Notes: a model not told the origin generated them from the sequence alone. Counted from the stretch's first letter, positions 1 to 11,645 are shown. The stretch is 64,000 nt of DNA from Corydoras sp. C115 (GCA_019802505.1 JAFMOC010000704.1:16001-80000), one strand, 5' to 3'. Translations and numbers: made by a program.

Positions 1-204
1 TCACACACACACACAAACACACTCTATATGGGGCAATTTGGAGAATTCAATTGACCATGTTTTTGGACTGTGGGAGGAAACCGGAGAACCTGGAGGAAAC
101 CCACGCGGACACGGGAAGAACATGGAAACTCCACCAGATTGGGATTCGAACCGGGACTCCCAAGCGCTGAGAGGAGAACATGCCAACCACTAAGCCACCG
201 TGCC
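1..204 (-). mobile_element. SINE-A copy, cut by window start
   Basis: Reads antisense: the tRNA-like head (B box complement near 145-155, A box complement near 183-200) lies at the right end, and the body runs off the left edge of the window. The 3' tail is therefore outside the window. The short open frame antisense to it is repeat translation, not a gene. Confidence 0.9.
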
Positions 205-460
205 TGGATGAGATGTTGAATGATGAATTTTCATCGTGTTTTTAGACTGGAGCGTGGAATCCACACAGTGAGCGTCTCCAGACAGACCTGTAAGTCCCGA
301 CATCCATTTCTCTGCCTCGCTTTTCCACGTTTATCTTGCACCTCGTTAATCAGCATCCCTTAATCACCACGCTTTGTTTTATAGCCTCTACATCTCAGAC
401 TCTTCTGCAGAAAAGCAGCATGTTCTAATCCCGCGGCGCTCATTGGAGCATCAGCGTCCC
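205..460. other. No gene seen
   Basis: Single-copy-looking sequence between the SINE-A copy and the first arm of a local 129-bp repeat. No open frame with recognisable protein similarity. Confidence 0.5.
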
Positions 461-589
461 AACTGACGGACGTACAGCAACGGTCAGGGCATCAAATCAG
501 AAGGATCACCGAGCAAGAGCCCTTCACAGCTGCACAAATGATCATTACTAATCAATAGGTTTATAGATCAGTCCTATCTGGTGCTGAAA
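461..589 (+). repeat. 129-bp repeat, copy 1 (outside the satellite)
   Basis: Matches 1352-1481 closely, at an offset of 891 bp. Shared landmarks are GTACAGCAACGG, GATCACCGAGCAAGAGCCC and GATCATTACTAATCAATAGG. Copy 1 lies upstream of the satellite array and copy 2 lies inside it, so the array and this flank were probably duplicated together. Confidence 0.85.
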
Positions 590-689
590 TTGACAGAATC
601 GGGGTTCTAGTTCCTACAGCATCAACAATAAAGTCTTTTGGGACACATCCTCGTCTTGTATTTGTGGTCTGTAACATCTTCATTTGGTC

Positions 690-2650
690 AATGTTTAAAA
701 GAAAGATAACCAGTACTGAGACTCTAGAGGGACCCATCGAGGGTCAACCCATCAAAGAGGTCGGTCAGACTACTCCCCCTACTGATATAGAGAGCAGGAG
801 GTGCTTATCGACCTGGTCATCAAAGAGATGCATGACCTGCAGTAAGACACTAGGGGGACCGTGGTCCACCTATCACAAAAGTCCGTGGCACTACTGCCCC
901 TACTGACATAGAGAGCAGGAGGCGCTTATCAACCTGGTCATCAAGTGGCTGCACCTACCTTACAGAGACACTAGGGGCAACCCTGTCTACCCAATAAGAA
1001 GGTTAGTCGCACTACTCCCCCTACTGATATAGAGAGCAGGAGGCGCTTATCGACCTGGTCATCAAAGAGATGCATGACCCGCAGTAAGACACTAGGGGGA
1101 CACTAGGGGTCCAGCTACTATTAAAGTCCATGGCACTACTCCCCCTACTGACATAGAGAGCAGGAGGCGCTTATCGACCTGGTCATCAAGTGGCTGCACC
1201 GACCTTACAGAGACACTAGGGGCAACCCTGTCTACCCAATAAGAAGGTTAGTCGCACTACTTCCCCTACTGATATAGAGAGCAGGAGGCGTTAACCGACC
1301 TGGTCAACATTTGTCACCTGCATTAAGACATTGGGGGACACTAGGGGGACCAACTGATGGAAGTACAGCAACGGTTCTGGGCATCAAATCAGAAAGATCA
1401 CCGAGCAAGAGCCCTTCACAGATGCACAATTGATCATTACTAATCAATAGGTTCATAGATCAGTCCTATCAGGTGCTGAAAACTTACTGAGACACTAGGG
1501 GCAACCCTGTCCACCCATCAAGAAGTGTAGTCGCATTACTCCCCCTACTGACATAAAGAAAGAAAAGCACTTACAGACCAGGTCATCAAACAGATGCATC
1601 ACCCGCAGTAAGACACTATAGGGACTACTGTCCACTCATCACAAAAGTCTGTCGCACTACTCCCCCTACTGATATGAAGTAAGAAAAGCACTTACAGACC
1701 TGGTCAACAAACAGCTGCATCGACCTTACAGAGACACTAGGGGACACTAGGGGGACCGCTGTCCACCCATCACAAAAGTCTGTCGCACTACTCCCCCTAC
1801 TGATATAAAGTAAGAAAAGCACTTACAGACCTGGTCAACAAACAGCTGCATCGACCTTACAGAGACACTAGGGGACACTAGGGGGACCGCTGTCCACCCA
1901 TCACAAAAGTCTGTCGCACTACTCCCCCTACTGATATAAAGTAAGAAAAACTCTTACAGACCTGGTCATCAAGCAACTACATCAACCTTACAGAGACATT
2001 AGGGGCAACCCTGTCCACCCATCAAGCAGCTTAGTCGCACTACTCCCCCTACTGACATACAGATGCATACCCTACTGTCAAACAGATGCACTGTCAAACA
2101 GACTACTCCCCCTACTGACATACAGATACATACCCTACTGTCAAACAGATGCATCACCCGCAGTAAGGTTAGTTGCACTACTCCCCCTACTGATGTAAAG
2201 TAAGTAAAGCACTTACAGACCAGGTCATCAAGCAGCTGCGGAAATCTCAGTGAGACACTAGGGGACACTAGGGGGACCGCTGTCCACCCATCACAAAAGT
2301 CTGTCGCACAACTCCCCCTACTGATATAAAGAAAGAAAAACTCTTACAGACCAGGTCATCAAGCAGCTGCGGAAATCTCAGTGAGACACTAGGGGACACT
2401 AGGGGGACCGCTGTCCACCCATCACAAAAGTCTGTCGCACTACTCCCCCTACTGATATAAAGTAAGAAAGGTGCTTACTAGTTCACCAAGCAGCATTATA
2501 TGAGGTGGGACACTAGGGACACCCCTGTCCACCCATCGACGAGGTCGGTCGCACTACTCACTATATAAAGAAAGAAAAGTGTTTTCAGATCAGATCATCA
2601 AGCAGCTGCATTGACTGCAGGGGGACCCTAGGGGGACGCCATCCACCCAC
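690..2650 (+). repeat. Satellite of about 120-136 bp units
   Basis: About 15 units each contain a block close to CACTACTCCCCCTACTGATAT, then a TAAAGTAAGAAAAGCACTTA segment, then ACCTGGTCATCAAGCAGCTGC, then an ACACTAGGGGACACTAGGGGG block and CCACCCATCACAAAAGTCTG. Spacing between CTCCCCCTACTGA blocks is mostly 120-136 bp, with a shorter, rearranged stretch at about 2040-2180. Antisense open frames across it are repetitive and are not taken as genes. Confidence 0.9.
1352..1481 (+). repeat. 129-bp repeat, copy 2 (inside the satellite)
   Basis: Second copy of the segment at 461-589, with a handful of substitutions. It interrupts the 120-136 bp periodicity, and satellite units resume immediately after it. 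Confidence 0.85.
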
Positions 2651-3440
2651 CCTAGCCCCTCCGAACAAGTGCAGTCCTAAAGGGTTCTCTAATGTGGACC
2701 ACGTGCTTTAGGACCAATGGGCTGTATAAATGTTCTCACATGGGGGCCATCGGTTATCCGAAATACATTCCTTATAGTCATCCGATCCACAAAACGAACT
2801 AAAACTATGCAAAAACCTTCAGGAAAGCATCTCAGGGAGCAAACAGAAGACGGCAAGGTTTAAAATATTCAAATATTTACCCCATCATTAAAATCCTAGT
2901 ATCTGCAGTTCCTTTTAATAACATCATTTTAATAACCAGTCGTTTGTGATGCTGTAGAGATCTGGACTCGACCCAATCGGTTCCTCCAAGATGAAAGGAT
3001 GATCACAGAGCTCTCAACGAGGCCGATGCAAATCGTTAGGTAAATGAGAGGAGCTGCCTGAAGTTGCGACAACTGATGCAAAGCGCCCAGTGCCGAGGGC
3101 GCACCGATACTTAATGAATTTCAACTTAAAAGGCAACAATTAGGGTCCTCTTCCACCCTGAGCAAGGCGTGTCACAATCACGATCACATCTTACCCCCCG
3201 CCAACAGTCTCCACCTAACGCTTCTTCTGGCTGCGTTGTTTAAATAGCAATGCTGCATGTGAATACATCTACCCCAATGGGAACTGAGGTGTGTTCAGCA
3301 GTGGCGGCTGATGTCAGGGAGGGACAGTTAAGGGAGGGTGCAAACAAATGAAAAATGTAAAACAAACAAAAAACATTTCGTCCTCCATCACTTGTCTGCT
3401 GCTGTATTAGGAAATTGGGACGATCCGGTCCAAGCTCCTT
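2651..3440. other. No gene seen
   Basis: No repeat family recognised and no convincing coding region. It contains GTCCTAAAG (about 2672) and CTTTAGGAC (about 2706) as a short inverted pair. Confidence 0.5.
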
Positions 3441-3618
3441 TCCATCCATCCATTATCTTCCGCTTTATTCTATATTAGGGAGAGAACCAGGGGAGAACGT
3501 TTCAGGGGCTGGGCAGATACACCCAGAACAGGACGGCAATCTATCGCTGGGCACACACTCACACAAACAGACACACTCTATATGGGGCAATTTGGAGAAC
3601 TCAATTGACTTGATCCAC
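3441..3618 (-). mobile_element. SINE-A copy, 5'-truncated
   Basis: Starts with the complement of the GGAT tail and the AAGCGGAAGATAATGG motif, and runs to the TTGACTTGATCCA segment. The tRNA-like head is missing. A block normally present between the CTATTAGG and CCAGGGGAGAACG motifs is deleted. Confidence 0.85.
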
Positions 3619-4313
3619 AGACACGTGTCCAACACCAGAGAACACTGAACTCTATTAAACCTGACTGCATTTGTACAGAGAATCAGATACATAGTCTACA
3701 CTATACTGTGGGTTCTCCATTCACACTCATGGAGAACCTCATGGAGCAGCGCATTGAGTCCAGGTAGCTGCACCGCTCAAATAGCAACCCGCCAAAGTCA
3801 GAGTGCCACCTGGATCTTGAAGGGAACGTCGAATGACACGCTGATTGGTGTATTGCACGTTACCCCCAAAACACACTGCAATGAATAATACAAGCCATAT
3901 GTTTTCTGTTGTTATGACAGCAGACACACTGACCCGCCTTAAATCAAGCTGACGGCTCGCTAAAGATCGCTAAAATAGGACCCTCGGTGTTAAACACACG
4001 CAGGGAAAATGTTTAATTTTAACTGAATACATCATGCAAATGGCACCAATTCGGCAAAATAGCTCAGCGACGGTTAGCATTCTAAAGCTACTTCATTTAA
4101 AGAGAATGTAGACATACATGGTTTGTTCTCTAGCTACAAAGATCACAATTACATAGAGTTACGAGTTACGCATTGCTGCGATAATAGGTTAAGATGCATC
4201 TGTAATTTGTTCCACCTGCGAATGCACCTGCAGGCAAATATCATTCCCAGGTGCAAGAGTGTATAAGCTCAGCTCTGGGACATGAATGTGCTATTATACA
4301 CAGTATATACACA

Positions 4314-4314
<1 letters not shown>
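3619..4314. other. No gene seen
   Basis: Non-repetitive by eye. No coding frame of note and no recognised element. Confidence 0.45.

Positions 4315-4406
<92 letters not shown>
4315..4406. repeat. (TA)n microsatellite
   Basis: About 46 uninterrupted TA units, preceded by a CAGTATATACACAGTATA transition. It directly abuts the 3' side of an antisense SINE-A copy. Confidence 0.98.
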
Positions 4407-4408
<2 letters not shown>

Positions 4409-4411
4409 CAT

Positions 4412-4574
4412 AACCCCATGCCCATCCAGGGGAGAACGTTTTGGGTCCTGGGCAGATACACCCAGGACAGAGCACCAATCTATCACTGGGCACACACTCA
4501 CTCACATACTATTCAAACCGGGAAGGCCTAGTGCTGAGAGGAGAAATGCTAACCACTAAGCCACCATGCCACCC
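4412..4574 (-). mobile_element. SINE-A copy, internally deleted
   Basis: Runs from CCCCATGCCCATCCAGGGG to the complement of the A box and GGTGGCAT head. The central segment carrying TTGGAGAACTCAATTGA and the GTCCAAAAACATGG motif is missing. Confidence 0.85.
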
Positions 4575-4599
4575 TTACATATATATAATATATATATAT

Positions 4600-5122
4600 A
4601 ACCACGTGGGTTTCCTCCGGGTTCTCCGGTTTCCTCCCTCAGTCCAAAAACATGGATCAAGTCAATTGAATTCTCAAAAATTGCCCCATATAGAGTGTGT
4701 CTGTGTGAGTGAGTGTGTGCCCAGCGATGGATTGGCGCCCTGTCCTGGGTCTATCTGCCCAGCGGCCGAGACGTTCTCCCCTGGATGGGCATGGGGTGGA
4801 GTTTCCATGTTCTCGCCGTGTCTGTGTGGGTTTCCTCCTGGTTCTCTGGTTTCCTCTCACAGTCCAAAAACATGGATCAAGGTCATATGATTTCTCCAAA
4901 TTGCCGCATATAGAGTGTGTCTGTGTGAGTGAGTGTGTCCAGAGATAAATTGGCGTCCTGTCCTGGGTGTATCTGCCCAGCGCCCAAAACGTTGTTCCAT
5001 GAACCCGCCCCTTGCGCCTTTAGTAGAGGATAAAGCATTTTCTTCTTTATCCTCTACTAAAGTCGCGGGGGGCGGGTTCATGGAACAACGTTTTGGGCGC
5101 TGGCTAGATACATCCAGGACGG
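4600..5122. mobile_element. Three joined SINE-A pieces ending in a palindrome
   Basis: Two sense pieces (4600-4797 and 4797-5035) join head to tail, each lacking the tRNA-like head. An antisense piece (5045-5122) then mirrors the last 76 bp of the second. Arms 4960-5035 and 5045-5120 pair with about 6 mismatches around a 9-nt spacer. Confidence 0.85.
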
Positions 5123-5145
5123 ATGGATGGATGGTGCCATCATCA

Positions 5146-5240
5146 TGGTTTGGGGTATAGGGCTTGCAGTCTGAAGATTGGTGGTTCAAACCAAAGTTGC
5201 CAGTGTGGGTCTTGGAGGAAAGCCTTTAACCCTCATGTAT
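5146..5240 (+). mobile_element. Degraded SINE-V copy
   Basis: Contains a B-box-like GGTTCAAACC, then GTTGCCAGTGTGGGTCTTGG and CCTTTAACCCTCATG, in the same order as the SINE-V copies at 27221-28610. The L2-type tail is not recognisable. Confidence 0.55.
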
Positions 5241-5374
5241 CATGACTAACCATGTGCTCCGACCTCAAACATCATGTTGGGATACTTTAAAAGCCAACTG
5301 ACTTTGTGCAATGTATTGTAATTGGCTCATATGCAGTGCAGAAGTGCCGTATCTCGGCCAGATGGGTCTCATCT

Positions 5375-5592
5375 CATGCCCATGCAAAGGAGAACGCTTG
5401 GGCGTTGGGTAGATATACCCAGGACGGGGCACCAATCCATCACTGGGCACACAGTCACTCCCACACTATATAGTGACAGCCAATTCACCTTGAATCCATG
5501 TTTTTTGGACTGTGTGGGGGAGAGCCCGGAGAAAACCCATGCAGACATGGGAGAACATGGAAACTCTACCCACTGCACCACCGTACTGCCCT
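5375..5592 (-). mobile_element. SINE-A copy, diverged and truncated
   Basis: The body motifs are recognisable (CCCAGGACGGGGCACCAATCC, CACTGGGCACACAGTCACTC) but carry many substitutions. The 3' tail is absent, and the head is reduced to a remnant ending GTACTGCC. Confidence 0.75.
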
Positions 5593-7008
5593 GTTGTATA
5601 GTTATAGTGTTTAAGGTTTATGGTTAAGGTTTGGGCAAATGTGGCAGGAGGGTATGCTTTTAGAAGAATGTGGACACCCATGTTTCTAAAAGTGACCAAG
5701 AATTGCATTTAATTTATTAGTTTTATTTATTATAACTTTAAATACACCACATATTTAATGTAGAGTTTAATAGCGTCAATAGAGCTTCATCTCCAACTTC
5801 CCACAATTCACAGAAAACGCTGCCTTAGTCATTCCAGTGAGGCATCATCAATAAAAGACTGTGCAGTTGGTCACCAAGGCGAGGCAAACGTCCGGGACAT
5901 GTCCGTACGCCAGTCTGCAGTCTTTCTTTGGGAACACAATACGCATCCATTGATGAAGTTGTGTCTCATTGTGCGCTGCTTTAATTACAATATTACTGAA
6001 TTTAGGGTTTGTCTTCCCTTCCCTCAATCGAGGTCATTAAATATCATTAGGGATCAGAGTGCGAGAAGACGATGTACAGACACCGTCCCACTACGCAAGA
6101 ACAGGACACGTCTTTTAATTCACACCAACGTTTAATTCCTCAAATAACCAGACGCTGCTTCTACATGCAGGCAGGAGGTTTTAAAGTGACTCGCAGGAGT
6201 AAGTCTTGCCATAGCACGTCCTATTCCAGGGGTGTCAAAGTCAGATCCTGGGGGTTGGGCGTGTAGGACCAAAAAAATGTTTGTTACACACACACACACA
6301 CACACACACATATGCGCATGCACACACACACATTGTGGCCACCTAAGCAGCATATTTATATTAAATGGTCCTGTGTACGAACATGCTGCATGAGTGAGAT
6401 TATATAAATCGACTGCTTTGCAGCAAATGGAGCAAAAGTTATTCAAGTAGAGAAGAATACAATATCCAAATTCTTCACATTTCCATTTGTGGGCAGTGCA
6501 GTGATTGTAGGGAACGACGGTGACACACATTTGCCTTCGGCGTTACACCCTGTTCCAAAGGCTCCACCTGAAATAACCCAACCTGTCATCAGTGGTGGTG
6601 GTGGAGTGAGATTGTGCACTCTGTTTTCCCCTTTTATTTCTACTCTCTCCTTTGCAAGACAAGCTTCAACAGGTCTAATCCCTCCATCAGCAGCACTGAC
6701 AGAAACCTACAGGATTAACAAGTGGGGCATTTCACTGTTCTCCCTGATTAAAATACATCTAATGGCATTTTGCGTTGGATCGTCAGTGACTCCGCCCAAA
6801 TGGTAGCGCATTCCAGATTGGTCTCGTAGTAGGTTCTGAGATTTGGCCTGCTATCATGCGTGGCATGTTCAACCAAGCGGAGATGGACGGTGTGGGCGAA
6901 GTGTCCGCTGCTGTAGGTCTCCTCGGAATTTCACCATCAGTTGCTCAACACATGGTGCAAAGGAAAAAAAAAAAATAATAAAAAATAAAAAAAAATATAT
7001 ATATATAT
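5593..7008. other. No gene seen; short CA repeats
   Basis: Contains CA repeats at about 6286-6310 and 6320-6331 and an A-rich stretch at 6964-6996. No open frame shows a recognisable domain. The 132-residue antisense frame at 6132-6530 is driven partly by the CA repeat. Confidence 0.45.
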
Positions 7009-7340
7009 TCATTCATTCATTCATTATCTTCCGCTTTATCCTCTATTAGGGTCGCGGTGGGGTTCCCCATGCCCATCCAGGGAAGAGCGTCTCGGGCGCT
7101 GGGCAGATATACCCAGGGCGCCAATCCATCGCTGGGCACACACTCACTCACACAGACACACTCTATATGGGGCAATTTTTGAGAATTCAATTGACTTGAT
7201 CCATGTTTTTGGACTGTGGGAGAAATCCGGAGAACCCGGAGGAAACCCACGAAGACACAGGGAGAACATGGAAACTCCACCCATATGGAGATTCGAACCG
7301 GGAATCCCTAGCGCTGAGAGGCAAACGTGCCAACCACTAA

Positions 7341-7345
<5 letters not shown>
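7009..7345 (-). mobile_element. SINE-A copy, nearly full length
   Basis: GAAT-type tail complement at 7009-7024, then CTTCCGCTTTATCCTC and the full body up to the A-box complement at 7332-7345. The head then stops abruptly at a TA microsatellite. Confidence 0.93.

Positions 7346-7383
<38 letters not shown>
7346..7383. repeat. (TA)n microsatellite
   Basis: About 18 TA units touching the 5' end of the antisense SINE-A copy. Confidence 0.95.
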
Positions 7384-7385
<2 letters not shown>

Positions 7386-7494
7386 ATAAATGATTGTTTT
7401 CCACTAGACCCCTGAAGGTGTGCTGTGACTGCTGCCACTAAGATGTTGGAAGTTGTTGGATGTTGGACTTTTAACTGTAATATGTTGTGAGGTA

Positions 7495-7809
7495 GGGCGG
7501 CATGGTGGCTTAGTGGTTAGCATAGTTCGAATGCCAATCTGGGTGGAGTTTCCATGTTCTCCCCGTGTCCGTGTGGGATTCCTCCGGGTTCTCCGGTTTC
7601 CTCCCACAGTCCAAAAACATGGATCAAGGTCATTTGAATTCTCCAAATTTCCCCATATTGAGTGTGTCTGTGTGAGTGAGTGTGTGTCCAGTGATAGATT
7701 GGCGTCCTGTCCTGGGTGTATCTGCCCAGCGCCCGAAACGTTCTCCCCTGGATGGGCATGGGGAACCCCCCCACGACCCTAATAGAGGATAAAGCGGAAT
7801 GGATGGATG
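7495..7809 (+). mobile_element. SINE-A copy, near full length
   Basis: GGGCGGCATGGTGGCTTAGTGG head, then a deletion that removes the CTCCTCTCAGCGCTAGGG segment between the two boxes, then the complete body. The tail is shortened to GATAAAGCGGAATGGATGG. Confidence 0.92.
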
Positions 7810-7818
7810 TTGTTAGGT

Positions 7819-8028
7819 AGGGCGGCATGGTGGCTTAGTGGTTGGCATGTTCTCCTATCAGCGCTTGGAATTCCCTGGTCGAATCCCAATCTGGGTGGAG
7901 TTTCCATGTTCTCCCCGTGTCCACATGGGTTTGCACCGGGTTCTCCGGTTTCCTCCCACAGTCCAAAAACATGGATCAAGGTCAAGTGAATGCTCCAAAT
8001 TGCCCCAAATAGAGTGTGTTTGTGTGAT
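7819..8028 (+). mobile_element. SINE-A copy, 3'-truncated
   Basis: Intact tRNA-like head and first half of the body. It stops after CCCCAAATAGAGTGTGTTTGT. It follows the previous copy head to tail with only about 9 bp between. Confidence 0.9.
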
Positions 8029-8508
8029 TTTTTAGGTATTTTGCATATTAATTTTCTTTACTGTGTTTAATAATATAAACATAAACTCTAAATAAATAAT
8101 AATACGTCTTTTCACAAACCCATGAGACTGGAGTTACATGTTCCAGCATCGCAGTGATGATGATGAAGTGAAGTTTGGGGGGTTTGAACCCTCACCTTTC
8201 TGTTTAGTAGCCCAAAGCTCTGAACACTTAGACAGCACTACACATTAAGCAGCGAGCTGCCCCTGCCCTTCACTTTGTGCCTCTGGGGGCACAAAGTCTC
8301 TGTCTCTGTGGATTTTTTGTATAGTGCATCTATGTGAACTTGTGCCAGTTTTCTGAACATGTCAGTGCAGGGAGTGGCTAACTCTAAGTTGCCCCTGAGG
8401 GTGAGAGCGTATGAATGAGTTGGAGTGTGTGATTTTTCCTTCTATGGTATTCGGTTCACTGGGATTATTACTCTGCATTATTACTCTGCATTATTACTCT
8501 GCATTATT
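8029..8508. other. No gene seen
   Basis: AT-rich at the left. A weak tRNA-like GGTTTGAACCC near 8182 may be an old SINE remnant. CATTATTACTCTG units appear from about 8473, which are the first outliers of the 13-bp satellite. Confidence 0.4.
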
Positions 8509-8814
8509 CATCCATCCATCCATTATCTTCTGCTTTATCCTCTATGAGGGTCACCATGCCCATCCAGGGGAGAACGTTTCGGGCGCCAATCTATTGCTGG
8601 GTACACACTCACTCACATATACACACTCTATATGGGGCAATTTGGAGAATTCCTTGATCCATGTTTTTGGACTGTGGGAGGAAACCGGAGAACCTGGAGG
8701 AAACCCACACGGACACAGGGAGAACATGGAAACTCCACCCAGATGGGGATTCGAATCCTTAGCGCTGAGAGGAGAACATGCCAAACCACTAAGCCACTGT
8801 GCCACCCATTCTGT
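8509..8814 (-). mobile_element. SINE-A copy inside the 13-bp satellite
   Basis: GGAT tail complement through to GCCACTGTGCCACCC. A few 13-bp satellite units lie on its left (8473-8507) and the main array begins at its right edge, so the SINE probably inserted into the array. Internal deletions lie near 8555 and 8585. Confidence 0.9.
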
Positions 8815-10718
8815 ATTATTACTCTGCAAAAAGTCAAGATTACACTGCATTATTACTCTGTATTATTACTCTGTATTATTACTCTGCATTATTACTCTGC
8901 AATATTACTCTGCAATATTACTCTGTTTTATTACTCTGTATTATTACTCTGCAATATTACTCTGTATTATTACTTTGCATTATTACTCTGTATTATTACT
9001 CTGTATTATTACTCTGCAATATTACTCTGTATTATTACTCTGTATTATCACTCTGCAATATTACTCTGCATTATTACTCTGTATTACTACTCTGTATTAT
9101 TACTCTGCAATATTACTCTGCATTATTACTCTGCAATATTACTCTGTATTATTACTCTGTATTATTACTCTGCAATATTACTCTGCATTATTACTCTGTA
9201 TTATTACTCTGTATTATTACTCTGCATTATTACTCTGCATTATTACTCTGCAATATTACTCTGCAATATTACTCTGTATTATTACTCTTCAATATTACTC
9301 TGCATTATTACTCTGTATTATTACTCTGTATTATTACTCTGCAATATTACTCTGCATTATTACTCTGTATTATTACTCTGCAATATTACTCTGTATTATT
9401 ACTCTGCATTATTACTCTGCAATATTACTCTGCAATATTACTCTGTATTATTACTCTGCATTATTACTCTGTATTATTACTCTGCATTATTACTCTGTAT
9501 TATTACTCTGTATTATTACTCTGCAATATTACTCTGTATTATTACTCTGTATTATTACTCTGTATTATTACTCTGCAATATTACTCTGCATTATTACTCT
9601 GTATTATTACTCTGTATTATTACTCTGCAATATTACTCTGTATTATTAGTCTGCATTATTACTCTGTATTATTACTCTGCAATATTACTCTTTATTAATC
9701 TGCATTATTACTCTGCATTGTTACTCTGCATTATTACTCTTTATTAATCTGCATTATTACTCTGCATTATTAATCTGCATTATTACTCTGCATTATTACT
9801 CTGCATTATTACTCTGCACTATTACTCTGTATTATTACTCTGCATTATTACTCTGTATTATTACTCTGTATTATTACTCTGCATTATTACTCTGCATTAT
9901 TACTCTGCAATATTACTCTTCAATATTACTCTGCATTATTACTCTGTATTATTACTCTGTATTATTACTCTGCAATATTACTCTGCATTATTACTCTGTA
10001 TTATTACTCTGCAATATTACTCTGTATTATTACTCTGCATTATTACTCTGCAATATTACTCTGCAATATTACTCTGCATTATTACTCTGCATTATTACTC
10101 TGCAATATTACTCTTCAATATTACTCTGCATTATTACTCTGTATTATTACTCTGTATTATTACTCTGCAATATTACTCTGCATTATTACTCTGTATTATT
10201 ACTCTGCAATATTACTCTGTATTATTACTCTGCATTATTACTCTGCAATATTACTCTGCAATATTACTCTGCATTATTACTCTGCATTATTACTCTGTAT
10301 TATTACTCTGCATTATTACTCTGTATTATTACTCTGTATTATTACTCTGCAATATTACTCTGTATTATTACTCTGTATTATTACTCTGTATTATTACTCT
10401 GCAATATTACTCTGCATTATTACTCTGTATTATTACTCTGTATTATTACTCTGCAATATTACTCTGTATTATTACTCTGCATTATTACTCTGTATTATTA
10501 CTCTGCAATATTACTCTTTATTAATCTGCATTATTACTCTGCATTGTTACTCTGCATTATTACTCTTTATTAATCTGCATTATTACTCTGCATTATTAAT
10601 CTGCATTATTACTCTGCATTATTACTCTGCATTATTACTCTGCACTATTACTCTGTATTATTACTCTGCATTATTACTCTGCATTATTACTCTGCATTAT
10701 TACTCTGCATTATTACTG
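8815..10718 (+). repeat. 13-bp satellite, long array
   Basis: Roughly 145 copies of a 13-bp unit with three common versions: CATTATTACTCTG, TATTATTACTCTG and CAATATTACTCTG. Rare 12-bp variants read TTTATTAATCTG. Because 13 is not a multiple of 3, all three frames read the same repeating 13-residue peptide and stay open for hundreds of codons, giving apparent proteins of 299-412 residues that are not real. Higher-order copies are spaced 195 bp and 826 bp apart. Confidence 0.97.
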
Positions 10719-11113
10719 CAGTGGAGGATGATGGATGGATGGATGGAAATCTCATTGTTACCATTTGTCGGGTAAATACATACAACAAAATATAATTTTA
10801 AAATGCCCTGATTTCTTCTTGCTTGTAAATAAATCCTGATTTGCAGTGTGCACTCACAGTACAGCACCACATCACCTTAAGCTTAAAGCTCAGAAAGCGT
10901 TTTATTCACCCTCACCTCACCTCAACTGTAACTCTATTATTTGGAATTTTATTTGGAATAATTCTCATGCCAAAAACAGATATTATTAATATGAAATTCC
11001 CAGATGTATATCTGAATGGGAATCGAGGGCTTTCAGATAAGATATTGCATGGAAGCTGCATGAGAAGGCCGATAAAACAGCAAGCGTGAGATAACTAAAT
11101 GGAAAGCGCTGTT
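10711..11113 (+). repeat. 403-bp duplicated flank, copy 1
   Basis: Nearly identical to 11638-12040, at an exact offset of 927 bp. It starts at TATTACTGCAGTGGAGGATG and ends at GGAAAGCGCTGTT. Both copies contain the same 82-codon open frame (10841-11089 and 11768-12016), with no recognisable domain. Confidence 0.96.
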
Positions 11114-11128
11114 CCAGCGCTTTCCACA

Positions 11129-11166
11129 GGAGAACATGCCAAACCACTAAGCCACTGTGCCACCCA
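11129..11166 (-). mobile_element. SINE-A 5' head fragment, duplicated
   Basis: Matches 8771-8808 (GGAGAACATGCCAAACCAC onward). It is the left edge of the second copy of the duplicated block, not an independent insertion. Confidence 0.9.
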
Positions 11167-11645
11167 TTCTGTATTATTACTCTGCAAAAAGTCAAAATTA
11201 CACTGCATTATTACTCTGTATTATTACTCTGTATTATTACTCTGCATTATTACTCTGCATTATTACTCTGTATTATTACTCTGCATTATTACTCTGTATT
11301 ATTACTCTGTATTATTACTCTGCATTATTACTCTGTATTATTACTCTGTATTATTACTCTGCAATATTACTCTGCATTATTACTCTGTATTATTACTCTG
11401 CAATATTACTCTGTATTATTACTCTGCATTATTACTCTGCATTATTACTCTGCAATATTACTCTGTATTATTACTCTGCATTATTACTCTGTATTATTAC
11501 TCTGCATTATTACTCTGTATTATTACTCTGCATTATTACTCTGCATTATTACTCTGTATTATTACTCTGCATTATTACTCTGTATTATTACTCTGCATTA
11601 TTACTCTGTATTATTACTCTGCATTATTACTCTGCATTATTACTG
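11167..11645 (+). repeat. 13-bp satellite, short array
   Basis: About 36 units of the same 13-bp satellite. It starts with the same AAAAGTCAAAATTACACTG interruption as the long array at 8827-8845, which shows descent from one ancestral array. It is about 1.4 kb shorter than its sister. Confidence 0.96.

Noticed and set aside
690..2650. CRISPR-like array
   Set aside because: Repeats are of 120-136 bp and contiguous, with no spacers of uniform length; the genome is eukaryotic.
8411..9747. Open frames of 299-412 codons across the 13-bp satellite
   Set aside because: All three frames encode the same 13-residue repeat because the unit length is not a multiple of three and lacks stops. No start context, domain or composition suggests a protein.
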